A stretch of DNA of 64,000 bases from Candidatus Zipacnadia bacterium (lineage in GTDB: Bacteria; Armatimonadota; Zipacnadia; Zipacnadales; UBA5352). The notes beneath the pieces were generated by a model. That model saw only the letters and a program-made list of their open reading frames with translations, did not search any database and was not told where the DNA came from. This document shows, piece after piece, positions 25,559 to 34,334 of the stretch (position 1 is the first letter of the stretch; each line of letters opens with the position of its first letter). The stretch lies in NCBI GenBank assembly GCA_029820945.1, contig JALGUJ010000006.1, positions 17,053 to 81,052 of the forward strand, read 5' to 3'. Both the position numbers and the translations under genes were made by a program.

Positions 25559-27772
25559 ATGTCACTCACACGGATCGTGCTTCTGACAGGGGCGATGGCA
25601 ATGGCGGGCGCGGCTCCCGCTCAGCAGCCGTGGCAGGTGGCCGAGCAGCTCGACCTGGTACCGACCCCGCAGCAGATCAGCCTGGCCGGGGGCGGGCTGG
25701 AGATCGCCGGCTGGCGGATCGTGGTCGCCCGGGGCTCCGTGATGGCCGGGGTGGGAGCGGGAGAGATCAATGACCGCGTCGCCGCTCTGGGCGGCGAGGA
25801 GCTGGCGGTCGTGAACGAGCCGCCCGCCGAGGGCGGGCAGATCGTCGTCGGCCCATGCACCGACTCGGTCGTGGCGGCCGTGGCCGGGGAGCTGGGCGCC
25901 ACGATTACGCCGGACGATCCGGGCCCGCAGGGCTACCTCATCGAGTTCGGCTCGGTGGACGGGCGCCCGGTCATCCTCTGCGCCGGATCTGATGACCTCG
26001 GCGCGCTCTATGCCTGCGTCACGTTGCGGCACATGATCCAGGTGCGGGAGAACATGATCGTGGCCCTGGTCGGCTCGGTGCGCGACTGGCCGGACTTCCG
26101 CTACCGCTGCGATGATCGTGTTGACCTGCGCGGCATCCAGCGGGCGGGCGACGATGAGGCCGCCCGCCAGGCGGCGGTGGACAAGGTCAAGAGACAGATC
26201 GACCGCTGCCTGCGATCGAAGGTCAATCATGTCTTCGGACGGCTCTGGGTGCTCGCGGCGGATGAGACCATTCGCGCGGCCCAGGAGGATGTTGTGGCGT
26301 ACGCCGCCGCGCGTGGCATCCATCCGCGCTTCGTGGGCAACACGACTATCGGCGAGTATCTGACCGATGAGCAGAAGCAGCAGGCCTTCGAGCCACGGGA
26401 GAACCGGATGTACATGTGGAGCGCCCTCGACGCGCACCGCGAGAAGGCGCGCTTCTACGCCGAGACGATGCGCGACGTGCAGGCCGGAATGCTGGCCCTG
26501 CACCCGGTGGACAGCGGCGCCTACGTCGATCCGGAGAAGTGGAGCCAGCGCCCGGAGCCCGACCGCGAGCGCTACGGCGACGACCGTGCCGCCGCCAGCA
26601 TCGAGCAGTTCAAGCTCTACTTCGACCTGATCCGCGAGCGGTCGCCCGAGACGCTGCTGGAGGCCGTCAGCTACCCCTACCACTACCAGTTCGCGCTGCC
26701 CGACTTCCCCGAGCGCTTCCAGGAGATGAACGTCTCCCCCTACGGGAACTGGTGGCGGGCCATCGAGAGCGAGGAGCAGGCGCGCGAGGTGCAGCAAACG
26801 CTCATGGACTACCACCGGCGCGTCTCCGAGGCACTCGACCCGAGCGTCTTCGTGACCTTCCGGGAGGCGGGCCGAGACGTCTTCCTCGCCTGCGCCAACC
26901 TCTATGAAGGCCATCCCGTCACCATCTGGACCTACCCGGAGACCTACGAGGGCTGGCATGGAACCTTCTTCCCCCAGGCGCGCTACGCGAAGTCCTTCGT
27001 GCGCGAGGACTACGACGACTACTTCTTCATGGCCTCAGGGGTCACGCGAGCGCGCGACCCGCGGGCGCAATACCTCGCCCACGCGGAGTACCTCTGGAAC
27101 TCCGGCGTGCCCGACGGCTCCGACGAGTTCACGGTCAGCTCGCGCCTCTACCGGGTCGGGGGACAGGTCACCGACTACCAGCGCGAGAGCCTGATCCCGC
27201 GCATCGCCCGCATCCTCTACGGCGGCGCCGCGGAGGAGATGGCCGAGGTGATGGCCGCGAACGTCAGCTACAACTACGTGGCTCTGCCGGCGGACGTGAT
27301 GTCCTCTCGCGGCGAGGACGCTGAGGACACCTTCGCACACATGCCCGACCAGGCGCAGAAGATGGAGGCGCTCTCCCACGACCTCGCTGCGCTCATGGAC
27401 CGCATAGAGGCCGGCGAAGTCGCCGGGCCCGTCTCCGACGACATCCGCGAGGATGCCGCGTTCGGCTGGGTGCTCTTCCATTACCAGTACACCGGGATTG
27501 GCGCGGTCAAGGCGCGACTCGAGGCGCGCGCCGACCGGTGCCGGAAGCTTCTCGCCGATGGCAACGGCGAGGAGGCCGCTCGGCTTGCGGCGGAGATGCG
27601 GGCTCGGATCCCGGACATGGCCGGCATCTGTCAGAGGGCCCGTGAGCGCGCGGCCGCGGCCGGAGTGCCTATCCCCGGCGCGGGCCCGACCGGCGAGGCG
27701 TTGGATGCCTTCGATCCGGGCTCATTCGACGCGGTCTTCCAGGAGATCGAGCAGCAGGCGGCGCAGCGATAG
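25559..27772 (+). CDS. Secreted protein with GH20-like N-terminal domain, atypical glycoside hydrolase
   Basis: 737 residues from ATG at 25559, which has GAGGAG nine bases upstream; ATGs at 25520 and 25544 are alternatives with less support. A signal peptide ends near the PAQQP sequence. Residues about 25-165 match the beta-hexosaminidase domain 2 type: LVPTPQQISLAGGG, then GYLIEFGSVDGRPVILCAGSDDLGALYACVTLRHM. The following region is probably a TIM barrel (RYRCDDRVDLRGIQ, FGRLWV, RGIHPRFVGNTTIGEYL), but I cannot find the Asp-Glu catalytic pair of GH20. The C-terminus is helical. It closes the carbohydrate run. Confidence 0.75.
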   Translation: MSLTRIVLLTGAMAMAGAAPAQQPWQVAEQLDLVPTPQQISLAGGGLEIAGWRIVVARGSVMAGVGAGEINDRVAALGGEELAVVNEPPAEGGQIVVGPCTDSVVAAVAGELGATITPDDPGPQGYLIEFGSVDGRPVILCAGSDDLGALYACVTLRHMIQVRENMIVALVGSVRDWPDFRYRCDDRVDLRGIQRAGDDEAARQAAVDKVKRQIDRCLRSKVNHVFGRLWVLAADETIRAAQEDVVAYAAARGIHPRFVGNTTIGEYLTDEQKQQAFEPRENRMYMWSALDAHREKARFYAETMRDVQAGMLALHPVDSGAYVDPEKWSQRPEPDRERYGDDRAAASIEQFKLYFDLIRERSPETLLEAVSYPYHYQFALPDFPERFQEMNVSPYGNWWRAIESEEQAREVQQTLMDYHRRVSEALDPSVFVTFREAGRDVFLACANLYEGHPVTIWTYPETYEGWHGTFFPQARYAKSFVREDYDDYFFMASGVTRARDPRAQYLAHAEYLWNSGVPDGSDEFTVSSRLYRVGGQVTDYQRESLIPRIARILYGGAAEEMAEVMAANVSYNYVALPADVMSSRGEDAEDTFAHMPDQAQKMEALSHDLAALMDRIEAGEVAGPVSDDIREDAAFGWVLFHYQYTGIGAVKARLEARADRCRKLLADGNGEEAARLAAEMRARIPDMAGICQRARERAAAAGVPIPGAGPTGEALDAFDPGSFDAVFQEIEQQAAQR

Positions 27773-27880
27773 CCGATCGCCGCCTGGCCCAGAGCAAGCT
27801 TAATTGGCGGTGGTGTTATCGGCGCCTGGTTGGGCGTATCCTCAACTCACTGAGCATTCTGTGATGCGAGAGGGTGCCGC

Positions 27881-28492
27881 ATGAACCGCAGCGGCTTCAC
27901 GCTCATCGAACTGCTCGTGGTGATCGCGATTATCGCGATCCTGGCGGCGATCCTGTTCCCGGTCTTCGCCCGCGCGCGGGAGAAGGCGCGGCGGGCGTCG
28001 TGCCTGTCGAACCTGAAGCAGATATCGCCGGCGGTGCACATGTACTCCGATGACTGGGACGAGTCGCTGCCTTACTACCAGCGGCCCTTCGGCTGGGCCT
28101 GGTACGACGACCTGCAGGCCTACCTCAGGAAGCGCAGCATCACGGTATGCCCGAGCAAGCCGGAGTGGAACGAGAATCACGCCACGCACGAGGTGGGCTA
28201 TGGGCTCAACCACCAGATCTTCCCGGCCGGGCCCTCCGCGGGTAGCTCCTCGCCCGCCCCCCCGCACATGGCGATGATCGACGACCCGGCGGAGACGATC
28301 GGGGGCGCGGACAAGGACCAGGGCAACGTGCGGCTGATCGGCCCCAGCTTCAGCGGCTCGACGAGCTGGCCCTACAATGTGGACACGCGCCACAACGACG
28401 GTGCCGACTTCTTCTTCCTCGACGGGCACGGCAAGTGGATGGGGAAGAGCGCCGAGTGGTCGAAGAGCGACGAGATGTGGGACGCCGACTAG
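27881..28492 (+). CDS. Type II secretion/type IV prepilin-like protein, H-X9-DG (DUF1559-like) family
   Basis: 203 residues. The N-terminus [23 protein letters not shown] is a class III prepilin signal: cleavage after Gly5, Phe N-methylation, Glu at +5, then a hydrophobic helix. It continues [21 protein letters not shown] and [13 protein letters not shown]. Near the C-terminus [17 protein letters not shown] is the H-X9-DG type box. Such proteins occur in large numbers in Armatimonadota and Planctomycetes, and their function is not established; they are thought to be surface pseudopilins. No assembly genes are close. The gap of 108 bases before it and a hairpin after it suggest a single-gene unit. 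Confidence 0.92.
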   Translation: MNRSGFTLIELLVVIAIIAILAAILFPVFARAREKARRASCLSNLKQISPAVHMYSDDWDESLPYYQRPFGWAWYDDLQAYLRKRSITVCPSKPEWNENHATHEVGYGLNHQIFPAGPSAGSSSPAPPHMAMIDDPAETIGGADKDQGNVRLIGPSFSGSTSWPYNVDTRHNDGADFFFLDGHGKWMGKSAEWSKSDEMWDAD

Positions 28493-28514
28493 ACTCGGGA
28501 GCGCGGCAACGCGA

Positions 28515-28545
28515 CGGCCCCGGTGTGGACATCCTGCCGGGGCCG
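28515..28545 (+). terminator. Terminator-like hairpin after the prepilin-like gene
   Basis: CGGCCCCGG at 28515-28523 pairs with CCGGGGCCG at 28537-28545 around a 13-base loop, followed by CTTCC. It lies 23 bases after the stop. The T tract is short. Confidence 0.65.
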
Positions 28546-28617
28546 CTTCCATGGGTGGATCTGCGGGCCGCGGCCGGGCAGGATTGGCGCCGTCCCCGGC
28601 GAAGCCTCCGTGCAGCC

Positions 28618-29709
28618 ATGAGGCTCACCAGGCGGCGAGAATACACGAAGGCCCTGCAGTCGGTGGCGGCGGTGTCGGCGCTCATCGGCCTGGTGGCGCT
28701 GTCCGGGTGCGCCCCTGCGCCTCGAGGCCGTTCGGGGGTCGCCGTGGCCGAGGTCCTGGATCCGCATGAGGGTGCGCACCCGGCCAGTGAGACCGCCGTC
28801 GGTGCGGATGAGCTGGTGACAGAGGCGCTGGCCGCGAAGCGGGCGGGGCGGCTGGAGGAGGCCGAGGCTGCCCTGCGCCGCGCGCTGGCGATCGATCCGA
28901 CCTGCCGGTCGGCGCGATGGGCGCTCGGATGGGTCCTGGCAAACGCGGGGCAGAGCGACGAGGCCATCGACCACTTCAGGCGCTTCCTCGCGGGGGACTG
29001 CCCCGCGCGTGCGCGGCTCGAGGCCTGCGCCGCCCTCCAGCGCCTCTCGCGCCGGGAGGAGCGCCCCGCCATCGCCCTGGCCTTCGATGACTTCCCCTTT
29101 CCGGGGCAGAGCGAGGAGCTGCTGGAGATCCTCGACGAGGGCGGCGTGCGCGTGACCTTCTTCGCCATCGGCCGCAAGGTCGTGGCCCATCCGGAGATTG
29201 CTCGCCAGGCGGCGGAGGCGGACCACAGCGTCCAGAACCATACGTGGAGCCACCCGCGCGGGTCGGGCCTCTCGGACGGGGAGATACGCGAGGAGTGCCG
29301 GCGCTGTTCGGACGCAATTGAGGAGGCCACCGGCGAGCGGCCGTGCGTGCTGCGCTGGCCGGGAGCGCGCTGGAGCCGCGGGGTGGAGCTACGCGCCGCC
29401 GAGTGCGGCCTGGTGGCGATCGATCCTATCGTCACCGGCATGGGCGATGTGAACCTGGGGCCCGGGCGCATCGGCGAGGCGCTGCGGGAGCGGGCCGGCG
29501 CGGGGCGCATCCTGGCCTTCCACGACGGCTGTTCGGCCACCCGCCGGGCGCTGCCCGAGATCATCGCCGCGCTCAAGCGCTACCGCTGCAGGTTCGTTAC
29601 GGTCCCTGAGCTGCTGGGGTTGGAGCAGCCCGGCGGCGAACCGCCCGCGGAGCCGGCAGCGGTCCGCCAGATCGCACCGCATGCGCCCTCCAACGCAGAG
29701 GAGCAGTGA
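28618..29709 (+). CDS. NodB-type polysaccharide deacetylase lipoprotein with TPR-like region
   Basis: 363 residues from ATG at 28618. The signal peptide ends in a lipobox, LSGC, with Cys31. Residues about 65-125 look like one or two TPR units (AKRAGRLEEAEAALRRALAIDP; LANAGQSDEAIDHFRRFL). The NodB domain starts near residue 150: motif 1 AFDDFPF (Asp157, Asp158, but Gly-Pro is Phe-Pro), motif 2 NHTWSH (His208, His212, complete), motif 3 RWPGARW, late motif LAFHDG. Unlike the deacetylase at 10819, both metal histidines are present. Probable deacetylation of a cell-envelope or extracellular glycan. The stop overlaps the start area of the URO-D gene (1 base between). Confidence 0.87.
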   Translation: MRLTRRREYTKALQSVAAVSALIGLVALSGCAPAPRGRSGVAVAEVLDPHEGAHPASETAVGADELVTEALAAKRAGRLEEAEAALRRALAIDPTCRSARWALGWVLANAGQSDEAIDHFRRFLAGDCPARARLEACAALQRLSRREERPAIALAFDDFPFPGQSEELLEILDEGGVRVTFFAIGRKVVAHPEIARQAAEADHSVQNHTWSHPRGSGLSDGEIREECRRCSDAIEEATGERPCVLRWPGARWSRGVELRAAECGLVAIDPIVTGMGDVNLGPGRIGEALRERAGAGRILAFHDGCSATRRALPEIIAALKRYRCRFVTVPELLGLEQPGGEPPAEPAAVRQIAPHAPSNAEEQ

Positions 29710-29710
29710 G

Positions 29711-30772
29711 ATGCCCCTGTCCGAGCGCGAGAACTACCTGCGCACCGCCAGCCTGACCGGTGGCGAGTGGATCCCGATCCGCTTCGTCATCTCCGACGCG
29801 ACCTGGGACCACCTCCGGGAGGACCTGGAGGACGTCCTGATCCACCACCCGCAGTTGTTCCCGGACTTCGAGAAGGGTCGGCGGGACTACGAGAACTATG
29901 AGTTCCGGCCGCAGGCACGCGCGGGCGAGGACTTCGTGGACAACTACGGCTGCGTCTGGCACGGCGAGGTGAACGGCATCGTCGGAATCGTCGAGGGCCA
30001 CCCGCTGGAGAGCTGGGACGCCTTCGAGGACTTCCAGATGCCCGATCCGGAGACGCAGTTGCCGATGGGGCCCGTTGACTGGGATGCGACCCGCGAGCGC
30101 ATGCGGCGCCTCAAGGAGCAGGGCGCTCTTCGATCGGCCGGCACCGAGCACGGCTTCCTCTTCCTCCGTTTGTACTACCTGCGCGGCTTCGAGAACCTGA
30201 TGATGGACATGGCCACCGGCGAGCCCCGCCTGCAGCAGCTCATCGACATGATCGTCGAGTACACCGAGTACCAGGTCCATCAGTACCTTGACATGGACAT
30301 CGACGTGTTCGGCTTCGCCGAGGATCTGGGCGCGCAGGACGCCTCGGTCATGGGGCCACGCATGTTCGAGAGATGGATCGCGCCCGCCTACCGCCGCCTC
30401 ATCACGCCCTGCCGCGAGCGCGGGGTGCAGGTGCACAACCACTCCGACGGCTACGTCATGGACATCGTCGACCAGCTCATGGACGTGGGGATGACCATCT
30501 TCAACATCCAGGACCTGGTCAACGGCATCGACGACATCGCGCGCGAGCTGAAGGGCCGCGTCTGCATCGACATCGACGTGGACCGCCAGAGCGTGGTGCC
30601 CTACGGCACGCCGCAGGAGATCCACGAGCTGATCGAGTACGAGGTGCGCACACTTGGCTCCCCCCAGGGCGGGCTGATGATGACCATCGGCATCTACCCA
30701 CCCACGCCCCCGGAGAACATCGATGCCGCGCTGACCGCGATGGAGAAGTTCCAGCGCTACTGGTGGCAGTAG
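29711..30772 (+). CDS. Uroporphyrinogen-decarboxylase-superfamily protein (copy 1)
   Basis: 353 residues. TIM-barrel features of the URO-D/methyltransferase superfamily: YYLRGFENLMMDMATG, then FGFAEDLGAQDASVMGPRMFERWIAPAYRR, HNHSDGYVMDIVDQLMDVG, FNIQDLVNGID and GIYPPTPPENI. It lacks the N-terminal R-x-P-x-W-x-M-R-Q motif of true HemE, so it is not the haem-pathway enzyme. Superfamily members include corrinoid methyltransferases such as MtaA and CmuA; bacteria of this type carry many uncharacterised copies. A close paralogue lies at 32176-33240 with the broken SBBP gene between. The ATG is 2 bases after the deacetylase stop. Confidence 0.85.
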   Translation: MPLSERENYLRTASLTGGEWIPIRFVISDATWDHLREDLEDVLIHHPQLFPDFEKGRRDYENYEFRPQARAGEDFVDNYGCVWHGEVNGIVGIVEGHPLESWDAFEDFQMPDPETQLPMGPVDWDATRERMRRLKEQGALRSAGTEHGFLFLRLYYLRGFENLMMDMATGEPRLQQLIDMIVEYTEYQVHQYLDMDIDVFGFAEDLGAQDASVMGPRMFERWIAPAYRRLITPCRERGVQVHNHSDGYVMDIVDQLMDVGMTIFNIQDLVNGIDDIARELKGRVCIDIDVDRQSVVPYGTPQEIHELIEYEVRTLGSPQGGLMMTIGIYPPTPPENIDAALTAMEKFQRYWWQ

Positions 30773-30799
30773 CGCTTAGGTCGCCGAGGGAGGCCCGAG

Positions 30800-32125
30800 A
30801 TGAGGCAGGTCGCTGTCGGCCTCGTGGTGCTTGCCGCCCTGGCGGGAGGAGGGATCGTCGTGATGTCGGCGGCACAGGACGTCGGGGAGCCGGAGATGGC
30901 CTTCGAGCTTGACTGGGCCACCTTCCTGGGCGGGGAGAGCCGGGACCGGCTTCGTGAGGTCATCGTGCACCCGGACGGCTCGATCGTGGTGGGTGGCCCG
31001 TTCAAGTCGCCGGGCATGCCCGTGAGCGAGGGGGCGGTGCAGCGCGAGTACGCCGGTGACGACCCGGCGCTGGGCCACGGCGGCATCTACGGCGGCGACG
31101 CCTATCTGGCGCACGTGAGTGCGGACGGAACCGAGATCATCGCGGCGACCTACTTCGGCGGATCGAGGCAGGAGCGCGGGGTCTACGGCATGCTGCTCGA
31201 CTCGGGCGGCAACGTGGTGATCGGCGGCGCGACCCGCTCCCCGGACCTGCCCACCACCGAGGGCTCGTACCGGCCTGCCTACGGTGGGGGCAAGGCGGAC
31301 ATGTACGCCGCCAAGCTCTCGCCCGACCTCTGCGAGTTGCTCTGGTGCACCTACGTCGGCACGCCCCAGGAGGAGTGGCCGCGCGGCGGCATCGCGCCGG
31401 ACGGCGATGACAACGTGCTCATCGTGGGCGGCACCGACTCGCCGTAGTTCCCGAGCAGCGCCGGCGCCTTCGGGCGGGAGCTGCGCGGCGAGCGCGACGC
31501 CGCCATCGCCATGCTCTCGGCCGACGGCTCGGAGCTGCTGGCCGCGACGCTGCTCGGCGGCAGCGGGTGGGATGGTCTCATGGGCGTGCGGGTGGACGAG
31601 GCCGGCGACGTCTACGTCGCCGGGCACACGCAGTCGGCCGATTTCCCGGTGACCGAGGGCGCGCCACAGCGCCGACACGGCGGCGAGTCCGACTGCTTCA
31701 TCACCAGGCTCTCGCCCAACCTGGGCCGCCTCGTCTACTCGACGCTCCTGGGTGGCTCGGCCAATGACTTCTTCCTCATGCCCACACCAGACCCCGAAGG
31801 GCGGCTCTTCGTGGTGGGGGAGACGGCGTCTCGCGACTTCCCGGTCACCGAGAACGCGCTGTGGCGGAGCTTCGGGGGCGGCAATAGCGACGGGGTGCTG
31901 GCAGTGCTGAGCCCGGATGGCGCCCGGCTGCTCTACGCAACCTACCTGGGAGGGAGTGGAAAGGACATGATTCGAAGTGTAGCTTTGGGGCCAAATGGGG
32001 AAGTCTATATGGCGGGGAGCACCTCCTCCGGCGACTTCCCGGCCACCCCGGGCTGCCTCCAACGGGAACCGGGGGGTGGGGGAGACGCCTTCATCGCCAG
32101 GCTGACAGCCGTGCACGCCGGCTGA
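30800..32125 (+). pseudogene. SBBP-repeat beta-propeller gene interrupted by an in-frame amber codon
   Basis: The reading frame 30800-31447 starts MRQVAVGLVVLAALAGGG (signal peptide) and ends at a TAG (31445-31447). The same frame, open again through 31511-32125, continues the same repeat series, so one gene is split by one stop. The repeats follow the SBBP pattern: G-G-x-T-x-S-x-D-F/L-P-x-T-x-G, with examples ATRSPDLPTTEG, GHTQSADFPVTEG, GETASRDFPVTEN and GSTSSGDFPATPG. The broken repeat reads GGTDSP*FPSSAGAF, where an acidic residue is expected, so GAG to TAG is the simplest change. Other genes here end with TAG, so the codon is a real stop. Either a true pseudogene or a sequencing error. 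Confidence 0.8.
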
Positions 32126-32175
32126 GGGAAGCAGCATCACATGGTGCGGCCGAGCCGGCCGCAGGGGGAAGAGAG

Positions 32176-33240
32176 ATGGCGCTTACCGAGCGCGAGAACT
32201 GGCTGCGCACGGCCAACATGCGGGGCGGGGAGTGGATCCCCGCGCGAGTGGTGATCTCAGACGCTGCATGGCGCACCTACCGCGAGGAGCTCGAGGACGT
32301 CGTCGCACGCCACCCGCGGCTGTTCCGGGACTTCCGGCCCGGAAGCATGGACTTCGACAGGCCCTTCCGGGGCGGCAGGGGCCCCCAGCCCGGCAGGCCC
32401 TGGCGGGATAACTGGGGCTGCGTGTGGGAGGCGGAGGTCCACGGCATCCAGGGCGTGGTCGTCGGCCACCCGCTCGCCGACTGGGATGCCCTGGACCACT
32501 TCTCCGCCCCCGACCCCTTACGCGAGACCGACAGGGAGACGATAAGCTGGGAGGGCCGCCGGCAGGCGGTGCGGCGCGCCCGGGAGAGCGGGCGGCTGGC
32601 GCAGGGGCACCTCGGCCACGGCTTCTTCTTCATGCGCCTTTACTACCTGCGCGGCTTCGAGAACGTGATGCTCGATATGGCCTCCGGCGACCCCCGTCTG
32701 CGGCGGCTCATCCAGATCGTCGAGCGCTACCACCGTTGCGTCGTTGACCGATGGCTGCGCTGCGGCATTGACGCCATGAAGATGGGAGAGGACCTGGGCA
32801 CCCGGCAGGCGTCCTTCATGGGCCCGCGGCTCTTCGAGGAGTGGGTCGCACCCACCTACCGCCGCCTCATGCGCCCCATCCGTGAGGCCGGCGCACACGT
32901 CTACCTGCACTCCGACGGCTACATCATGGACATCATGGAGAATCTGATCGGCTGCGGCGTCACGGTCGTCAACCCCCAGGACCTGGTCAACGGCATCGAC
33001 GCGCTGGCCGAGCAGGTCAAAGGACGGGTCTGTATCGACCTTGACATCGACCGCCAGAGCGTCGTGCCCTTCGGCACACCCACCGAGATTCGCGACCTGA
33101 TCGAGCGCGAGGTGCGCACGCTCGGGTCCCCGCAGGGCGGGCTGATGCTCACTTGCGGCATCTACCCGCCCACGCCCCCCGAGAACGTGCACGCCGTCTG
33201 CTCGGCCATCGAGGAGTTCATGACCTGGTGGCGGGACTGA
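32176..33240 (+). CDS. Uroporphyrinogen-decarboxylase-superfamily protein (copy 2)
   Basis: 354 residues and clearly a paralogue of the protein at 29711-30772. Compare ALTERENWLRTANMRGGEWIP, YYLRGFENVMLDMASG, EDLGTRQASFMGPRLFEEWVAPTYRR, HSDGYIMDIMENLIG, NPQDLVNGID, KGRVCIDLDIDRQSVVPFGTP and GIYPPTPPENV. Central and C-terminal thirds are the best conserved; the segment at residues 50-75 differs, being Arg/Gly-rich here. Function is probably parallel to the first copy; the substrate is unknown. The ATG follows GGGGGAAGAGAG. It is the last member of the plus-strand run before the pilin promoter. Confidence 0.85.
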   Translation: MALTERENWLRTANMRGGEWIPARVVISDAAWRTYREELEDVVARHPRLFRDFRPGSMDFDRPFRGGRGPQPGRPWRDNWGCVWEAEVHGIQGVVVGHPLADWDALDHFSAPDPLRETDRETISWEGRRQAVRRARESGRLAQGHLGHGFFFMRLYYLRGFENVMLDMASGDPRLRRLIQIVERYHRCVVDRWLRCGIDAMKMGEDLGTRQASFMGPRLFEEWVAPTYRRLMRPIREAGAHVYLHSDGYIMDIMENLIGCGVTVVNPQDLVNGIDALAEQVKGRVCIDLDIDRQSVVPFGTPTEIRDLIEREVRTLGSPQGGLMLTCGIYPPTPPENVHAVCSAIEEFMTWWRD

Positions 33241-33458
33241 GGCGCCACGGGGGGGCGACGCCCTCGCCCGCGTCACCACGGTGCTGACTATGTGCGGAGG
33301 CGGCTCGTTCGCCCTGGTGTCCATCGACACGCGGCAGCCCGGGGCCCTGCGTTCGCGAACGGACTCGATCGGATTGCGCATGGGCTGGCGCCATTCACTC
33401 CAAAGCTGCGGCGGCTCAAGCTCCGCTCAACTGGAGGTGAAAAAATCTTTGCGCCGGG

Positions 33459-33486
33459 TTGACATGTGCGCTGGTTCGGGTATACT
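33459..33486 (+). promoter_or_regulatory. Near-consensus sigma70 promoter of the Flp-like pilin gene
   Basis: TTGACA at 33459-33464, a 16-base spacer, and TATACT at 33481-33486. It is one of the best promoter matches in the window and implies strong expression. The leader to the ATG at 33539 is about 46 bases. Confidence 0.88.
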
Positions 33487-33538
33487 TCAATGTACTTGGT
33501 CTGCCAGAGCGCCGGCGGAGCCGAAAGAAGGGGCACAC

Positions 33539-33742
33539 ATGCGCGTCTATGGTCCTCTCGCTCACCTGTGGGCTGACGACAGGGGTATGACGAGCACGGA
33601 GTACGCCCTGCTGCTTGCCGTCCTGTCGCTGAGTGCGGTCGTGGCCTTTGGCCAGCTCTCCGACCGCGCGATTGACGTTGCGAATGAGAGCAGCTCTCTG
33701 CTCGAGGAGGCCTTCGGCATGGGCTGCGCCCCGGGAGGATAG
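33539..33742 (+). CDS. Flp/Fap-type pilin-like small protein
   Basis: 67 residues. The sequence DDRGMTSTEYALLLAVLSLSAVVAFGQLSDRAID has the Flp pilin pattern: D-x-x-G-x-T-x-x-E-Y-x-L followed by a hydrophobic helix. The usual Ala-Thr-Ala-Ile-Glu-Tyr is Met-Thr-Ser-Thr-Glu-Tyr here. Flp pilins are processed by a TadV-type peptidase and assembled by Tad machinery for adhesion; none of those genes is in the window. GAAGGGG lies before the ATG. A strong promoter and its position between two gene-poor stretches suggest a highly expressed single-gene unit. Confidence 0.82.
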   Translation: MRVYGPLAHLWADDRGMTSTEYALLLAVLSLSAVVAFGQLSDRAIDVANESSSLLEEAFGMGCAPGG

Positions 33743-34046
33743 GCGCCTCCCACGCCTCCATCGCAGCGCCGGCAGCGCCTCAGCATCGACGTCCCCGACG
33801 TTCGCCTCGACAGAGCTCCCGCCGTGCATAGCCGTGTTGCCCCGCAGCAGGACCATCGTCCGACCCGGTAGGATGCGCCGTCGTTCGCTGCACGTGCACT
33901 TGTGAGGATATCGTGAGCACGCTCGGCGGCCTCTCATGATAGGGTATGCCATGAGTGCGCAAGAGCGTGGCATGGTCCGGCGGCCTTGTGGGATGCCGCC
34001 GGGACGCGACGGTTGAAGCGCGACGATGCCACACACAGGAAGCACG

Positions 34047-34082
34047 CGGGGCCCGGCAGGCGCCTCTGCCCGACGGGCCCCG
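34047..34082. repeat. Inverted repeat, 9-base perfect stem
   Basis: CGGGGCCCG at 34047-34055 pairs with CGGGCCCCG at 34074-34082. Inside the loop GGCAG and CTGCC can pair further. No T tract follows on either strand, so it is not an obvious terminator. Confidence 0.6.
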
Positions 34083-34334
34083 AGGGGATGGGGCCCCTGA
34101 TGCGACGCCGATCCTGGCTTGGAGACCGCGGTCGGAGGGCGGTACGCCTGTCCGAGTGGGCCTGCGTGCCGTCTGTAACGTGCTCGCTTCACCTGCGCGC
34201 TCTGTCGTTGCGACGCTCACCCTCATGCCTGCCGCTGCTGCTGGACGTGTCTCCGTCCGGCGATCGGCTGCGTGCCGGCATCCGCCCCTCCCCGCGCAAT
34301 TGTCTTCGTGCATCGAGTCCGCAGTCTGTTGCAG

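Noticed and set aside
31445..31447. Amber recoding (pyrrolysine or suppressor) of TAG in the SBBP gene
   Set aside because: Other genes in the window end with TAG and run no further; a nonsense change or read error is simpler.
29711..33240. HemE (haem pathway) assignment for the URO-D proteins
   Set aside because: The N-terminal motif of true uroporphyrinogen decarboxylase is absent and several diverged copies are present.
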